Assembly: GCA_944325555.1 (NCBI GenBank)
Contig: CALVAN010000002.1
Location: 62,001 to 126,000 of the forward strand
Reading direction: 5' to 3'
Length of the DNA stretch: 64,000 bases
Source of the DNA: Candidatus Gastranaerophilales bacterium
GTDB lineage: Bacteria > Cyanobacteriota > Vampirovibrionia > Gastranaerophilales > Gastranaerophilaceae
How positions within the stretch are numbered: position 1 is the first letter of the stretch; each line of letters opens with the position of its first letter. This document shows, one piece after another, positions 16,152-26,600 of this stretch. Made by a program: the position numbers and the translations under genes. The notes beneath the pieces are model-generated. The model made no database searches and was not told where the DNA came from. It saw nothing but the letters and a program-made list of their open reading frames with translations.

Positions 16152-17547
16152 CGATATACGGGAAAATTTTATATTAAAAATAATTACTCCGTTTTTTGAA
16201 AACCAAAGAATAAAAGCATATATTGTTGGAGGTTTTATAAGGGATTGTCTGTTAAAACGCCAAAGCTGTGATGTTGACATTGTAGTGGATAAAAATTGTG
16301 CAAATTTAATTGCCAAACAATTGGCTGATTCAATAGGCGGATATTTTGTAGAACTTGATAATATCAATAATATATATAGAGTCATGTTGCCGGACAAAAT
16401 TCATTATGTGGATATAGCCGATTGTGTCGGAGATAATATTGAAGAAGATTTAAAAAGACGTGATTTTACAATAAATGCACTAGCTTTTGAGTTAAAACAA
16501 AACAAAATAATCGATATTACGGGCGGTTTACAGGATATTGAAGCCAAAGTTATCAGAGAGATATCAGAATTTAACATTGTTGATGATCCGATAAGAATTT
16601 TAAGGGCGTTTCGTTTCAAAAGCGAGCTTGGATTCGAATTTTCGCAAGAACTGCGTGATATAATAAAAAAACATTCATCATTACTTAATAATCCTGCAAA
16701 AGAACGTGTACATACAGAAATCATAAAACTTTTTGACGGTAATTTTGCGGCTAACACTCTCTTGGATATGGATACATACGGTGTTTTGGATATTGTATTT
16801 CCGTTTGTTTTAGATATCAAACGTGTTCCGCCAAACTCACATCATCATCTGGGGCTGCTGGAACATTCCGTTGAAACGGTAAAACAGGTGCAGTTGTATT
16901 ATGAAAATTCCTGTGATGAGGTAAAATCGCATCTTGAGCAAGAACTTTTTGCCGGACACAGACGCCTTGCGTATTTAAAACTCGGTGCTTTTTTACATGA
17001 TATAGGCAAACCCGCAACCTGGACAATAGAGCCTGAAACCGGCAGGCATAGGTTTATTATGCACGACAGTGAAGGTGCTAAAATAGTCGTTCCTTATCTA
17101 AAAGACTTAAAGTTCTCTAAAAAACAGATTGCATATCTGCAAAAGATAATTAAAAACCACATATATCCAGCCGGAGTAGTTACTTCAGATGATGCATCAG
17201 AAAAGGCTTATCTTCGATTTTACCGAAAAATGGGAGAAGAAACCTTTGACCTTATTGCAATAGCCTACGCAGACAGAATGTCCGCACTGGGACCTGAAAT
17301 CACGCAGGAAATGATTGATAAAAACATAAGCGGTCTTGATAAACTGCTAAAAGGATATGTAAAACAAAAAAATGAGCTGAAGCCACTGCCAAAACTGCTG
17401 GACGGAAATGAAATTATGCAAATTCTAAACATACCCGCATCAAAGGAACTGGGCGTAATTATAGAAAAACTAAAAGAAGCCCAGATTTCCTCAGACGTTA
17501 TTACCAAAGAAGATGCCGTGGCGTTTATAAAAACCTTAAAAAATTAA
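16129..17547 (+). CDS. CCA tRNA nucleotidyltransferase / poly(A) polymerase family, with HD domain
   Basis: A class II nucleotidyltransferase. The head domain has the active site IVGGFIRDCL (about 28-37) and the catalytic carboxylates in SCDVDIVVDK (about 41-50), followed by the family motif KRRDFTINALAF. The helical body contains DPIRILRAFRFKSELGFEF. An HD domain (HHLGLLEHSVETV and FLHDIGKPATW) occupies about 240-360, as in multidomain CCA enzymes. It probably adds or repairs the tRNA 3' CCA, but a CC-only, A-only or polyadenylating role cannot be excluded because some bacteria split these tasks. At 472 aa it is normal for the HD type. It overlaps rsmE by 23 nt. Confidence 0.92.
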   Translation: MNWNRMIDDIRENFILKIITPFFENQRIKAYIVGGFIRDCLLKRQSCDVDIVVDKNCANLIAKQLADSIGGYFVELDNINNIYRVMLPDKIHYVDIADCVGDNIEEDLKRRDFTINALAFELKQNKIIDITGGLQDIEAKVIREISEFNIVDDPIRILRAFRFKSELGFEFSQELRDIIKKHSSLLNNPAKERVHTEIIKLFDGNFAANTLLDMDTYGVLDIVFPFVLDIKRVPPNSHHHLGLLEHSVETVKQVQLYYENSCDEVKSHLEQELFAGHRRLAYLKLGAFLHDIGKPATWTIEPETGRHRFIMHDSEGAKIVVPYLKDLKFSKKQIAYLQKIIKNHIYPAGVVTSDDASEKAYLRFYRKMGEETFDLIAIAYADRMSALGPEITQEMIDKNISGLDKLLKGYVKQKNELKPLPKLLDGNEIMQILNIPASKELGVIIEKLKEAQISSDVITKEDAVAFIKTLKN

Positions 17548-17550
17548 CGG

Positions 17551-17832
17551 TTAATTTTGGCAGGTCATATAGCCTAAAATACTAAATGCAATAATTTTTT
17601 CTTCGTTTACATTCAGCCATTCATATTTTGGACTTTCAATATTACAGCTGCATTCGTCGAAATGATGACAGATTGTGGCATTTTTAAGTGTCAAAATATC
17701 TTTCAAAGAGTCTTTATCGTCCTTTACCACATTTCCGTATGCTTTAAAGCTTTCCGTAAATATTACAATATCAGTCACACCGCCAGCCATATCAATTGCC
17801 CTGTAAATTCTGTCCAGAACATTTACTCCCAT
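17551..17832 (-). CDS. Small protein of unknown function (93 aa)
   Basis: I do not recognise this protein. The ATG at 17832 has a strong AAAGGAG 5 nt upstream, so I prefer it over a longer frame starting at 17892. The protein starts MGVNVLDRIYRAIDMAGG. It is acidic to neutral, predicted alpha/beta, with four Cys residues (including CSC near 61-63 and one close to the C-terminus) and a CHHFDECSC cluster that could bind a metal. There is no signal peptide. It lies convergent to the CCA-family gene with only 3 nt between stops, and its back is to the long rpoB leader region. Confidence 0.68.
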   Translation of the reverse strand: MGVNVLDRIYRAIDMAGGVTDIVIFTESFKAYGNVVKDDKDSLKDILTLKNATICHHFDECSCNIESPKYEWLNVNEEKIIAFSILGYMTCQN

Positions 17833-18395
17833 ATTGACTCCTTTCCTGTTTACTAATAAAAAAATTATTAAATCTAAGAATAATTTTTTCATTCCCCTTG
17901 CGGAATTATGCCGGCTATTTTAAATAAGATAAACTAGTAAAACGTCAGGGTATTAAAAAGAGAAAATATATTGTTTTACGGTCATTCGGACGTATATTAC
18001 TTTAAATAACAAGGAACTTTATGTTGTACCGTTCGTTTTGTACACCTTGCTCTCAAAAGAACGGAGCTTTTAAACAACGGTGTGCCCTTTTTGCTGTACC
18101 CCTTGACAGGTTTTTCGAGTCATACCAACGATTTGAAACCAAATGTAACAATTCTGTTAAATAATATTAACAAATGTTTCACAAAGTAGGTCAAAAGTCG
18201 GTGTTTTTCTTGACGGGCATGTTTTAGCAAATAAGATTATATAATGGTTAGATATGAGTAAAACTATAACTTGTAATTACAAATTCATATATCATTAGAG
18301 TCCGGGGAGCAGTATGCGTACGGAGTCTATGCCCGAAAATTTAATAACAGTTTACAAAATTTAATGTAGTAAGCCACATTTAGCGAGGTAAATAA
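17833..18395. other. Long regulatory gap upstream of rpoB (563 nt)
   Basis: The left edge holds the ribosome site of the leftward small gene. A hairpin at 18029-18064 pairs CCGTTC(g)TTTTG with CAAAAGAACGG (11 pairs, one bulged G). A TATAAT at 18240-18245 is the best -10 box for rpoB; TTGACG at 18210-18215 is 24 nt away, too far to be its -35, though it would suit a TAAGAT at 18232-18237. This leaves a leader of about 140 nt containing a GC-rich patch (18299-18337, GAGTCCGGGG...GGAGTC). No gene was found, and there is no rplJL upstream. Confidence 0.55.
18029..18064. repeat. 11-bp hairpin in the rpoB upstream region
   Basis: CCGTTC, a bulged G, then TTTTG pairs with CAAAAGAACGG; the loop is 13 nt. 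It lies upstream of the proposed rpoB promoter, so it may belong to an older or alternative transcript or be a protein-binding dyad. Confidence 0.55.
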
Positions 18396-21300
18396 ATGTC
18401 GACAAAACAACTAGCAACCAGAGTAACACCAATGGGTATTCCTAATACCAGATTGGATGATTTACCTGACTTAATTGAAGTTCAAAAGAATTCTTTTGAA
18501 TGGTTTCTCAAAGAAGGCTTAAAGGAAGAATTACTTTCATTCTCTCCTATTAAAGACTATACAGGTCGTTTGGAATTGCACTTCCTTCCTAACTACACCT
18601 TCGATAATCCGAAATACACGGTTGAAGAAGCTCGTATCCACGATGCTACTTATGCAAAACAACTCCGTGTTATGGTTAGACTTGTTAACCGTGACACCGG
18701 TGAAATCAAGGAACAGGAAGTTTACATCGGTGATATTCCGACTATGACCGATAAAGGTACATTTATTGTAAACGGTGCGGAACGTGTAATCGTTTCTCAG
18801 ATTGTTCGTTCACCCGGTGTTTACTTCAAACGTGAGATTTCTCCGACAGGTAAACGTTTGTATAACGCAACTCTTATTCCTAACAGAGGTGCATGGTTAA
18901 AAATTGAAACCGATGCTAACGATGTAATCTACGTTAAGATTGATAAAAACAGAAAAATCTTGGCTACTACATTGCTTAAGGCATTGGGTATCACTGTTTC
19001 CGAAATGGAAAACCTCTTTACTCACGCAGAATTCTTGAAAAAGACTCTTGATAAAGACACGACGGAAACTACAGATGATGCTTTAATCGAAATCTATAAA
19101 AAATTAAGACCCGGCGACCCCGCTTCTGCTGCAGGCGGTCGTTCTATTCTCGAAGCACGTTTCTTCGACGAAAAGAAATACGATATCGGTCGTGTAGGTC
19201 GTTATAAATTAAACAAAAAGCTGGGCTTGAACCTGCCTGAAACTCAAAGAACAATCACTATTCAGGATTTGGTCGCATCAATCGAATACTTAATCAACTT
19301 AACTTATGATGAAGGTTCCGTTGATGATATTGACCACCTCGGAAACAGAAGAATCCGCTCCGTTGGCGAATTGCTTCAAAACCAGTTCAGAGTAGGTCTT
19401 TCAAGAATCGAAAGAATAGTTAAAGAAAGAATGACTCTTCAAGACTCTGACACCTTGACTCCGTTGAATCTTTTGAATACTAAGCCGTTAGTTGCTTCAT
19501 TGAAAGAGTTCTTCGGTTCATCTCAGTTGTCACAGTTCATGGACCAGATTAACCCGCTGGCTGAATTGACTCACAAAAGACGTATTTCAGCTTTAGGCCC
19601 CGGCGGTCTTGTTAGAGAAAGAGCAGGGTTTGCTGTTCGTGACATCCACCCTTCACACTACGGACGTATTTGTCCGGTTGAAACTCCTGAAGGTCCGAAC
19701 GCAGGTCTTATCGGTTCTTTGGCTACTCACGCAAAAGTTAATGATTACGGCTTTATCGAATCTCCGTTCTTCGCTGTTAAAGACGGCGTTGTAACAGACG
19801 AGGTTCACTACCTGACAGCGGACGAAGAAGATAACCTTCGTATTGCTCCGGCTGACCTTGAGTTGAACCCTGACAAGAGCATCAAATATCCGTACGTACC
19901 TGTACGTTACAGATCCGAATTCGCAATGTCGGAAGCAAGCAGAGTTGACTACATCGGTGTTTCTCCGATTCAAATCTTCTCAGTTGCTACATCGTTGATT
20001 CCGTTCATCGAGCACGACGATGCTAACCGTGCATTGATGGGTTCTAACATGCAGCGTCAGTCAGTACCTCTTCTTATCACTGACCGTCCTGTTGTAGGTA
20101 CCGGTCTTGAAAAGAGAGCCGCTAAAGACTCCGGTATGGTTGTTGTATCAGATGTTGACGGTACTGTTGAGAAGGTTGTGGGCGAAGAAATCTACATCAG
20201 AGATAAAGCTAACAAACTCCACAGATATCAGTTGATGAAATATGTAAGAAGCAACCAGGATACCTGCATTAACCAGAAACCTATAGTAAGAGACGGTGAC
20301 GAAGTTAAAGCGGGCGATGTAATTGCCGATGGTGCGTCTACAAATATGGGCGAACTTTCACTCGGTAAAAACGTACTTCTTGCTTATATGCCCTGGGAAG
20401 GCTATAACTACGAAGATGCTATCCTGCTTTCCGAAAGATGCGTTTACGACGATATCTTCACTTCAGTACACATTGAAAAATTAGAAATAGACGCTCGTCA
20501 AACTAAACTCGGACCTGAAGAAATCACAAGAGAAGTTCCGAACGTTTCCGAAGAATCTTTACGTCACTTGGACGAAAGAGGTATCGTAAGAATCGGTGCA
20601 AGAGTTTACGCTGACGATATTCTGGTAGGTAAAGTTACACCGAAAGGCGAATCCGAACACCCGCCGGAAGAAAAACTGTTAAGAGCAATCTTTGCTGAAA
20701 AAGCAAGAGATGTAAAAGATAACTCACTGAGAGTTCCTCACGGTGAAGGCGGTCGTGTAGTCGACGTTAAGGTATTCGACCGTGAAAAAGGCGATGAACT
20801 CCCACCTGGAGCTAACACCGTTATCAGAGTTTACATTGCTCAAAAACGTAAGGTTTCTGTAGGTGACAAACTTTCAGGCCGCCACGGAAACAAAGGTATT
20901 GTTTCAAGAATTCTTCCTAAAGAAGATATGCCGTTCTTACCTGACGGAACACCGGTTGATGTTGTGTTGAACCCTCTTGGTGTACCTTCCCGTATGAACG
21001 TTGGCCAGACTTATGAAAACTTGTTAGGTATGGCCGCATACTTGAACAAACAACACTATGAAGCACCGTCATTCGATGAAATGTACGGTGACGGTATGTC
21101 AGAAAAAGTTACCAAAGAAGAACTTCTTAAAGGTATCAAAGCTACAGGCGTTGACTGGGTTGGCGAAGACGGTAAGGTAAGACTTATCGACGGCAGAACC
21201 GGTGAACCGTTCGACAGACCTGTTGCAGTTGGTTTGACATACATATTGAAACTTGTTCACCTTGTAGATGACAAAATTCACGCAAGAAGCACAGGTCCAT

Positions 21301-21710
21301 ACTCACTCGTAACACAACAGCCGTTAGGCGGTAAAGCTCAATTCGGCGGTCAAAGATTCGGTGAGATGGAGGTTTGGGCGTTGGAAGCTTACGGTGCCGC
21401 TTATACTCTGCAAGAAATGTTGACTATCAAATCAGACGATGTTAACGGACGTTCCAGAGCATACGAAGCAATCGTAAAAGGCGACAACATTCCGAGACCG
21501 GGTATCCCCGAGTCATTTAAAGTACTCGTTAGAGAACTTCAATCTATCGGTTTGGATATCACTGTTGCTAAAAAAGGCGGTGAAGAAGTTGACCTTATGT
21601 CTGACACGGATGATTTGAGAAAATCCTCCGCAAAAAGAACTCTGTCGGATATCGATTCAGAGCTGTTGAATATCAACTTCTTTGAAACACCTACATCATT
21701 TAAAGAGTAA
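18396..21710 (+). CDS. rpoB: RNA polymerase beta subunit
   Basis: The beta subunit forms one pincer and much of the active-site cleft of RNA polymerase. The 1104-aa length is close to cyanobacterial RpoB and shorter than E. coli RpoB because lineage insertions are absent. Recognisable blocks include the N-terminal protrusion/lobe, the rifampicin-pocket region [20 protein letters not shown] and [18 protein letters not shown] near 375-415, [29 protein letters not shown], and the C-terminal [23 protein letters not shown]. The rif-pocket residues visible here (Q, D, H, R, S positions) look wild type. GCGAGG precedes the ATG. It is followed by rpoC1 after 38 nt. Confidence 0.99.
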   Translation: MSTKQLATRVTPMGIPNTRLDDLPDLIEVQKNSFEWFLKEGLKEELLSFSPIKDYTGRLELHFLPNYTFDNPKYTVEEARIHDATYAKQLRVMVRLVNRDTGEIKEQEVYIGDIPTMTDKGTFIVNGAERVIVSQIVRSPGVYFKREISPTGKRLYNATLIPNRGAWLKIETDANDVIYVKIDKNRKILATTLLKALGITVSEMENLFTHAEFLKKTLDKDTTETTDDALIEIYKKLRPGDPASAAGGRSILEARFFDEKKYDIGRVGRYKLNKKLGLNLPETQRTITIQDLVASIEYLINLTYDEGSVDDIDHLGNRRIRSVGELLQNQFRVGLSRIERIVKERMTLQDSDTLTPLNLLNTKPLVASLKEFFGSSQLSQFMDQINPLAELTHKRRISALGPGGLVRERAGFAVRDIHPSHYGRICPVETPEGPNAGLIGSLATHAKVNDYGFIESPFFAVKDGVVTDEVHYLTADEEDNLRIAPADLELNPDKSIKYPYVPVRYRSEFAMSEASRVDYIGVSPIQIFSVATSLIPFIEHDDANRALMGSNMQRQSVPLLITDRPVVGTGLEKRAAKDSGMVVVSDVDGTVEKVVGEEIYIRDKANKLHRYQLMKYVRSNQDTCINQKPIVRDGDEVKAGDVIADGASTNMGELSLGKNVLLAYMPWEGYNYEDAILLSERCVYDDIFTSVHIEKLEIDARQTKLGPEEITREVPNVSEESLRHLDERGIVRIGARVYADDILVGKVTPKGESEHPPEEKLLRAIFAEKARDVKDNSLRVPHGEGGRVVDVKVFDREKGDELPPGANTVIRVYIAQKRKVSVGDKLSGRHGNKGIVSRILPKEDMPFLPDGTPVDVVLNPLGVPSRMNVGQTYENLLGMAAYLNKQHYEAPSFDEMYGDGMSEKVTKEELLKGIKATGVDWVGEDGKVRLIDGRTGEPFDRPVAVGLTYILKLVHLVDDKIHARSTGPYSLVTQQPLGGKAQFGGQRFGEMEVWALEAYGAAYTLQEMLTIKSDDVNGRSRAYEAIVKGDNIPRPGIPESFKVLVRELQSIGLDITVAKKGGEEVDLMSDTDDLRKSSAKRTLSDIDSELLNINFFETPTSFKE

Positions 21711-21748
21711 AACTACCTTAAGAATTAATAATTAAAGGAGATAATAAA

Positions 21749-23467
21749 TTGTCTACAAGTATAGATTATTTTGACTATATACGAATCAGTATCGCTTCTC
21801 CGGAGCGCATACTGAAATGGTCATACGGCGAAGTTACAAAGCCGGAAACAATCAACTACAGAACCTTAAAACCCGAAAGAGACGGTTTGTTCTGCGAACG
21901 TATCTTTGGACCTACAAAGGACTGGGAATGTTTCTGCGGTAAATATAAAAGAGTAAGACACAAAGGTATCATCTGCGAACGCTGCGGCGTTGAAGTTACC
22001 GATTCAAAAGTAAGAAGACACAGAATGGGGCATATCAAACTTGCCGCTCCTGTTTCTCACATCTGGTTCTTGAAGGGTATTCCTTCATATCTGGGCTTGC
22101 TTTTGGATATGTCTTTAAAAGATCTTGAACAGGTTATCTATTTTAACAACTATGTTGTTATTGACCCTGCTGATTCAGGCTTTAAGAAATATCAATTGCT
22201 CTCCGAAGAAGAATACGAAGACTTCATTATGGAAAACGAAGAATCCGCTTTGAAAGTGGGTATCGGTGCCGAAGCAATCAAAGAACTTCTCGGTGAAATC
22301 AATATGACAGAACTCGTTGAAGAAATCAGAGGCGAGCTTGCTCAGGCTGGCGGTTCCGTTCAAAAGAGAGCAAAATTAATCAAGAGATTAAGACTTATCG
22401 AATCTCTTATTGCTTCTAACACAGAACCTACCTGGATGATTATGGATGTGCTGCCTGTTACTCCTCCGGACTTGAGACCGATGGTTCAATTGGACGGCGG
22501 ACGTTTTGCAACATCTGACTTAAACGACCTTTACAGACGTGTTATCAACAGAAACAACCGTTTGTTAAGATTGCTTGAAATGGGCGCTCCCGAAATCATC
22601 GTAAGAAACGAAAAGCGTATGCTTCAGGAAGCTGTTGACGCACTTATCGACAACGGTAGAAGAGGCAGAACGGTAGTTGGTCCTAACAACAGACCGTTAA
22701 AATCATTATCAAACATTATCGAAGGTAAACAGGGTCGTTTCAGACAGAACCTGTTGGGTAAACGTGTTGACTACTCAGGCCGTTCCGTTATCGTAGTAGG
22801 CCCGAGCCTGCACCTCAACCAGTGCGGTTTGCCTAAAGAAATGGCTATCGAACTGTTTAAACCTTTCGTTGTTAATAAATTAATCGAACGCGGTTTGGTA
22901 CAAAACATCAAATCAGCTAAAAAGAAAATCGAACGTTCGGAACCGGTTGTATGGGATATCTTAGAAGAAGTTATTGACGGACACCCTGTATTATTGAACC
23001 GTGCCCCGACCCTTCACAGATTAGGTATTCAGGCATTTGAACCTAAACTGGTTGAAGGTAGAGCAATCCAGCTGCACCCGCTTGTATGTACGGCATTCAA
23101 CGCCGACTTCGACGGTGACCAGATGGCTGTTCACGTTCCTTTGTCAATAGAAGCACAAACCGAAGCAAGAATGTTGATGCTCGCTACAAATAACATCCTT
23201 GCACCGGCAACAGGTAAACCTATTATCACTCCTACACAGGACATGGTATTGGGTATGTACTATCTGACTATTTTGAAAAACCACGACGGAAAAGACGACA
23301 TCAAAGGCTATTTCTATAGCTTTGAAGATGCAATTTCCGCTCTGGAAGCTAAAATCATCGACCTTCACGATAAAATCGTTGTAAGAGATGAAAAAGGCGA
23401 AAGAATCGAAACTACTGTCGGAAGAATTATCTTTAACGAAACAGTTAGAAATTCACTTTCGTCATAG
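21749..23467 (+). CDS. rpoC1: RNA polymerase gamma subunit (N-terminal half of beta')
   Basis: Cyanobacteria and plastids encode beta' as two polypeptides; this is the first. The zinc ribbon is visible as [20 protein letters not shown] near 51-70, and the catalytic Mg2+ site as NADFDGDQM near 450-458. The protein ends shortly after [10 protein letters not shown]-type residues ([13 protein letters not shown]), where cyanobacterial RpoC1 also ends. At 572 aa it is a little shorter than typical RpoC1. The start is TTG with AAAGGAG 8 nt upstream. A 149-nt GC-rich spacer separates it from rpoC2, long for subunits of one enzyme. Confidence 0.98.
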   Translation: MSTSIDYFDYIRISIASPERILKWSYGEVTKPETINYRTLKPERDGLFCERIFGPTKDWECFCGKYKRVRHKGIICERCGVEVTDSKVRRHRMGHIKLAAPVSHIWFLKGIPSYLGLLLDMSLKDLEQVIYFNNYVVIDPADSGFKKYQLLSEEEYEDFIMENEESALKVGIGAEAIKELLGEINMTELVEEIRGELAQAGGSVQKRAKLIKRLRLIESLIASNTEPTWMIMDVLPVTPPDLRPMVQLDGGRFATSDLNDLYRRVINRNNRLLRLLEMGAPEIIVRNEKRMLQEAVDALIDNGRRGRTVVGPNNRPLKSLSNIIEGKQGRFRQNLLGKRVDYSGRSVIVVGPSLHLNQCGLPKEMAIELFKPFVVNKLIERGLVQNIKSAKKKIERSEPVVWDILEEVIDGHPVLLNRAPTLHRLGIQAFEPKLVEGRAIQLHPLVCTAFNADFDGDQMAVHVPLSIEAQTEARMLMLATNNILAPATGKPIITPTQDMVLGMYYLTILKNHDGKDDIKGYFYSFEDAISALEAKIIDLHDKIVVRDEKGERIETTVGRIIFNETVRNSLSS

Positions 23468-23616
23468 CGGCTGCGAGCTGGGGCTGAAGCCTTACGCATA
23501 GGCGGAAGGCGCAACGCAGTTAATATGCGAGCAGACAAGATGCGGATTTCGTCAGTATTTCAAAACAAAAAACAAACTCCTCAGAAGTACAAAACAAACT
23601 AAGGGAAGAAATAAAA
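23468..23616 (+). other. GC-rich hairpin spacer between rpoC1 and rpoC2
   Basis: CTGCG (23471-23475) pairs with CGCAG (23515-23519). Nested inside, GCCTT (23489-23493) pairs with AAGGC (23506-23510) and CGC with GCG. The right half is AT-rich and ends with AAGGGAAG, the rpoC2 ribosome site. The rpoC1 frame stays open for 47 codons after the TAG, but rpoC2 is in another frame. There is no terminator U-run, so rpoC2 is probably reached by readthrough transcription. Confidence 0.6.
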
Positions 23617-26600
23617 ATGGATACATTAATGCATAAACACAACAAGAAAACAATGGAGTTCATTAACCAGGTAATGAACAAAAAAGCATTGAATAACCTT
23701 CTTGCTCAGGTTTACCTCGAGTACGGCGGTTCTAAAGCTGCCAGCCTTGCTAACAGCTTGAAAAACCTCGGTTATAAATATGCGACAAAATCAGGTACAA
23801 CAATTTCAATCAGCGACTTGAGCGTTCCTCCTATAAAAAAAGAAATGCTTGCCGAAGCTGAAAAAGAAATTGAAAAATCAACAAACCGCTACTTAAAAGG
23901 TGAAATCACCGAGGTAGAAAGATATACAAAGGTTATCGATACCTGGTCGGAAACAACCGCCAAGTTGACGGAACAGGTAGTTGAAAACTTTGACAGATTG
24001 AATCCGGTTTATATGATGGCATTCTCCGGTGCGAGAGGTAACTTATCTCAGGTATCACAGCTCGTTGGTATGAGAGGTTTGATGGCAGACGCACAGGGAC
24101 AAATCATCGACTTGCCTATTAAATCAAACTTTAAAGAAGGCTTGTCCGTAACGGAATACATCATCTCCTCATACGGTGCACGTAAAGGTCTTGTAGACAC
24201 AGCGTTGAAAACAGCGGACTCCGGTTACTTAACAAGACGTCTGGTTGACGTTGCTCAAGACGTAATCATCAGAGAAGATGACTGCCATACGACAAAATCC
24301 ATCACTATGACGGATATCAAAGACGGCGACAAAATCGTTGTTCCTCTTAAAGAAAGACTTTTGGGCAGAACAATTGCCGAAGATATCAAAGACGCTGACG
24401 GCAACGTTCTTGTTAAAGCAGGAACAACAATGGACAGAGAAGATATCAAGAAAATTGACTCTCTTGAACTTCACGCACTTAAAGTTCGTTCTGCTTTAAC
24501 CTGTGCACTTGAATACGGTGTATGCCGCAAATGCTACGGCTGGGCAATGACCACTCAAAAAATGGTTGATGTTGGTGAAGCAATCGGTATTATCGCTGCT
24601 CAGTCAATCGGTGAACCCGGTACACAGCTTACAATGAGAACCTTCCACACAGGCGGTGTATTCAAAGGTTCGGGTGCTATGAAACACATTAACTCCGAAA
24701 TCGACGGTGAAGTTGTTTCTAAGTTAAGAACAAAAGAAATGAGAACCCGTCACGGTGATATCGTACAGGTTAACATTCAAGAAGGCGACTTGGAAGTTAA
24801 AGGCGCTAAACTTTCAAGAAAATACCACATCCCGACAGGCGCAAAAATGTTTGTTGCAAACGGTATGAGCATTAAAAAAGGTGATATGATTGCCGAATAT
24901 GAACCTGCTTCATCAGGTGACGGAAGCCGTTTAACGGAAAAAGCTACAAAGGATATCAACTCTGATTTGTCAGGTGAAGTATTCTTTGAAGATTTCGTTG
25001 CTGATGAAAAGAAAGACAGACAGGGCAACGTATCAAGAACTGCCAACAAAAACGGTATTGTTTGGGTATTGGGCGGTGACGTTTATAACCTTCCCGGCGG
25101 TTCTAAAATCCTTGTTAAAGACGGTCAAAAAGTTAAAACAGGTGAAAAACTTGCTGAAACTCACATTTCATCAGAACACGGCGGTGAAGTAAGAGTCGGC
25201 GAAAACCTTGTTGTTGAAGAAGTTAAATTCGACGGTAAGAAGATTAAAAAGATTGTTCAAGGTAAAGAATTGACAATCGTAATCGCTTCTATCGCTCCTT
25301 CCAACGCAACATTTGAAACAACCAAAAAAGAACAGTTCTGGACGGTTGATTCAACAGGCGAAAAATACATCGTTAAATCTCCTGCTGATACTTCCGTTGA
25401 AAACGGTATGATTATCGCGGAACTTCTTGATGATGAATATGCTGTTAACTCTTCCGGTGAAATCAGATATCAGGGTATCGAAGTTGACGAAAACCAGATT
25501 ATTACAAAACCCGGTTCTGTTATCTTCATTCCTGAAGAAGTTCACCAGATAAGCAAAGACGTTACTTTAAAAATGGTTGAAAATAATACCTTCGTTACAG
25601 CAGGTACAGAGGTTGTAAAAGACCTTTATACTCACATCGACGGTATTGTTGAAATCAAAGAATTCAACGACATAATTCACGAAGTTGTTGTAAGACCGGG
25701 GGAAATTTATACACTCGATTCTATCGGCGACTTAAAGGTTGAAGAGGGCGAAGTTGTTGAAGCAGGTACTGTTATCGCAGGTAAAATCAAGGCTAAACAA
25801 ACCTCTATCGTTACAATCCTTGAATCTGAAGATGACAGCTTAGAAATCGATGATTTGGATGAAGAAATAGATGTTACTTCACTCGATGAAGAATCTATCG
25901 CTAACAAACCTATCCAAATCCTTGTAAGACCTGTTCAACAGTTCGAAATCAAGCCTAAATCAGTAAGCATTGAATTTGAAAGCACAGACGAAGCTATCAG
26001 CATCGTTCCTGTTACTCAATTGCAATATAAAGACGGTGCAAGAGTAAGAAACCTTGACGGTTCTACATTGACAAGAACAAGCTTAGTTCTTCAAATGCAG
26101 GGTTATTTGAGCCACTTAAAAGGTATGGTTGAAATGACTAAGGACAATGCATTGAAGGTAGTTGTACTTGAAACCTTGATTGTAAGACGTGAAGTTGAAG
26201 GTACAAACAAAGCTTCCTTGCAGACAGAACTTCTTGTTGAAGACGGTCAAACCATTGCACCTAAAGAACCTGTTGCAAAAACTCAGGTACTGGCGGTTAA
26301 CGACGGTGTTGCAAGCATTAAATCTGACAGAGAAGACTTGAGAAGATTGCTTCTTATTTCTGATAATGTTGAACAGGTTGTTAAACTCAAAACAAAACCC
26401 GTTGTTAAAGAAGGCGACTTTGTAAGACGTGACGGCGTAATCTCAGAAAGCGGAGAAACAACACCTACATCAGGTCGTGTTGTTGCTGTCGGAAAAGATT
26501 CCGTAACAGTTCGTATAGGTCGTCCGTACTTAATCAGCCCGGGTACAATGTTACAGGTTGATTCAGGATCTCTGGTACTGAGAGGCGATATGTTAGCCAA

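Noticed and set aside
23465-23608. Possible stop-codon readthrough extending rpoC1 by 47 codons
   Set aside because: The frame after TAG is open, but the sequence is Arg-rich and resembles no polymerase region, it is not in frame with rpoC2, and the natural RpoC1 end is already reached. GC-rich sequence stays open by chance.
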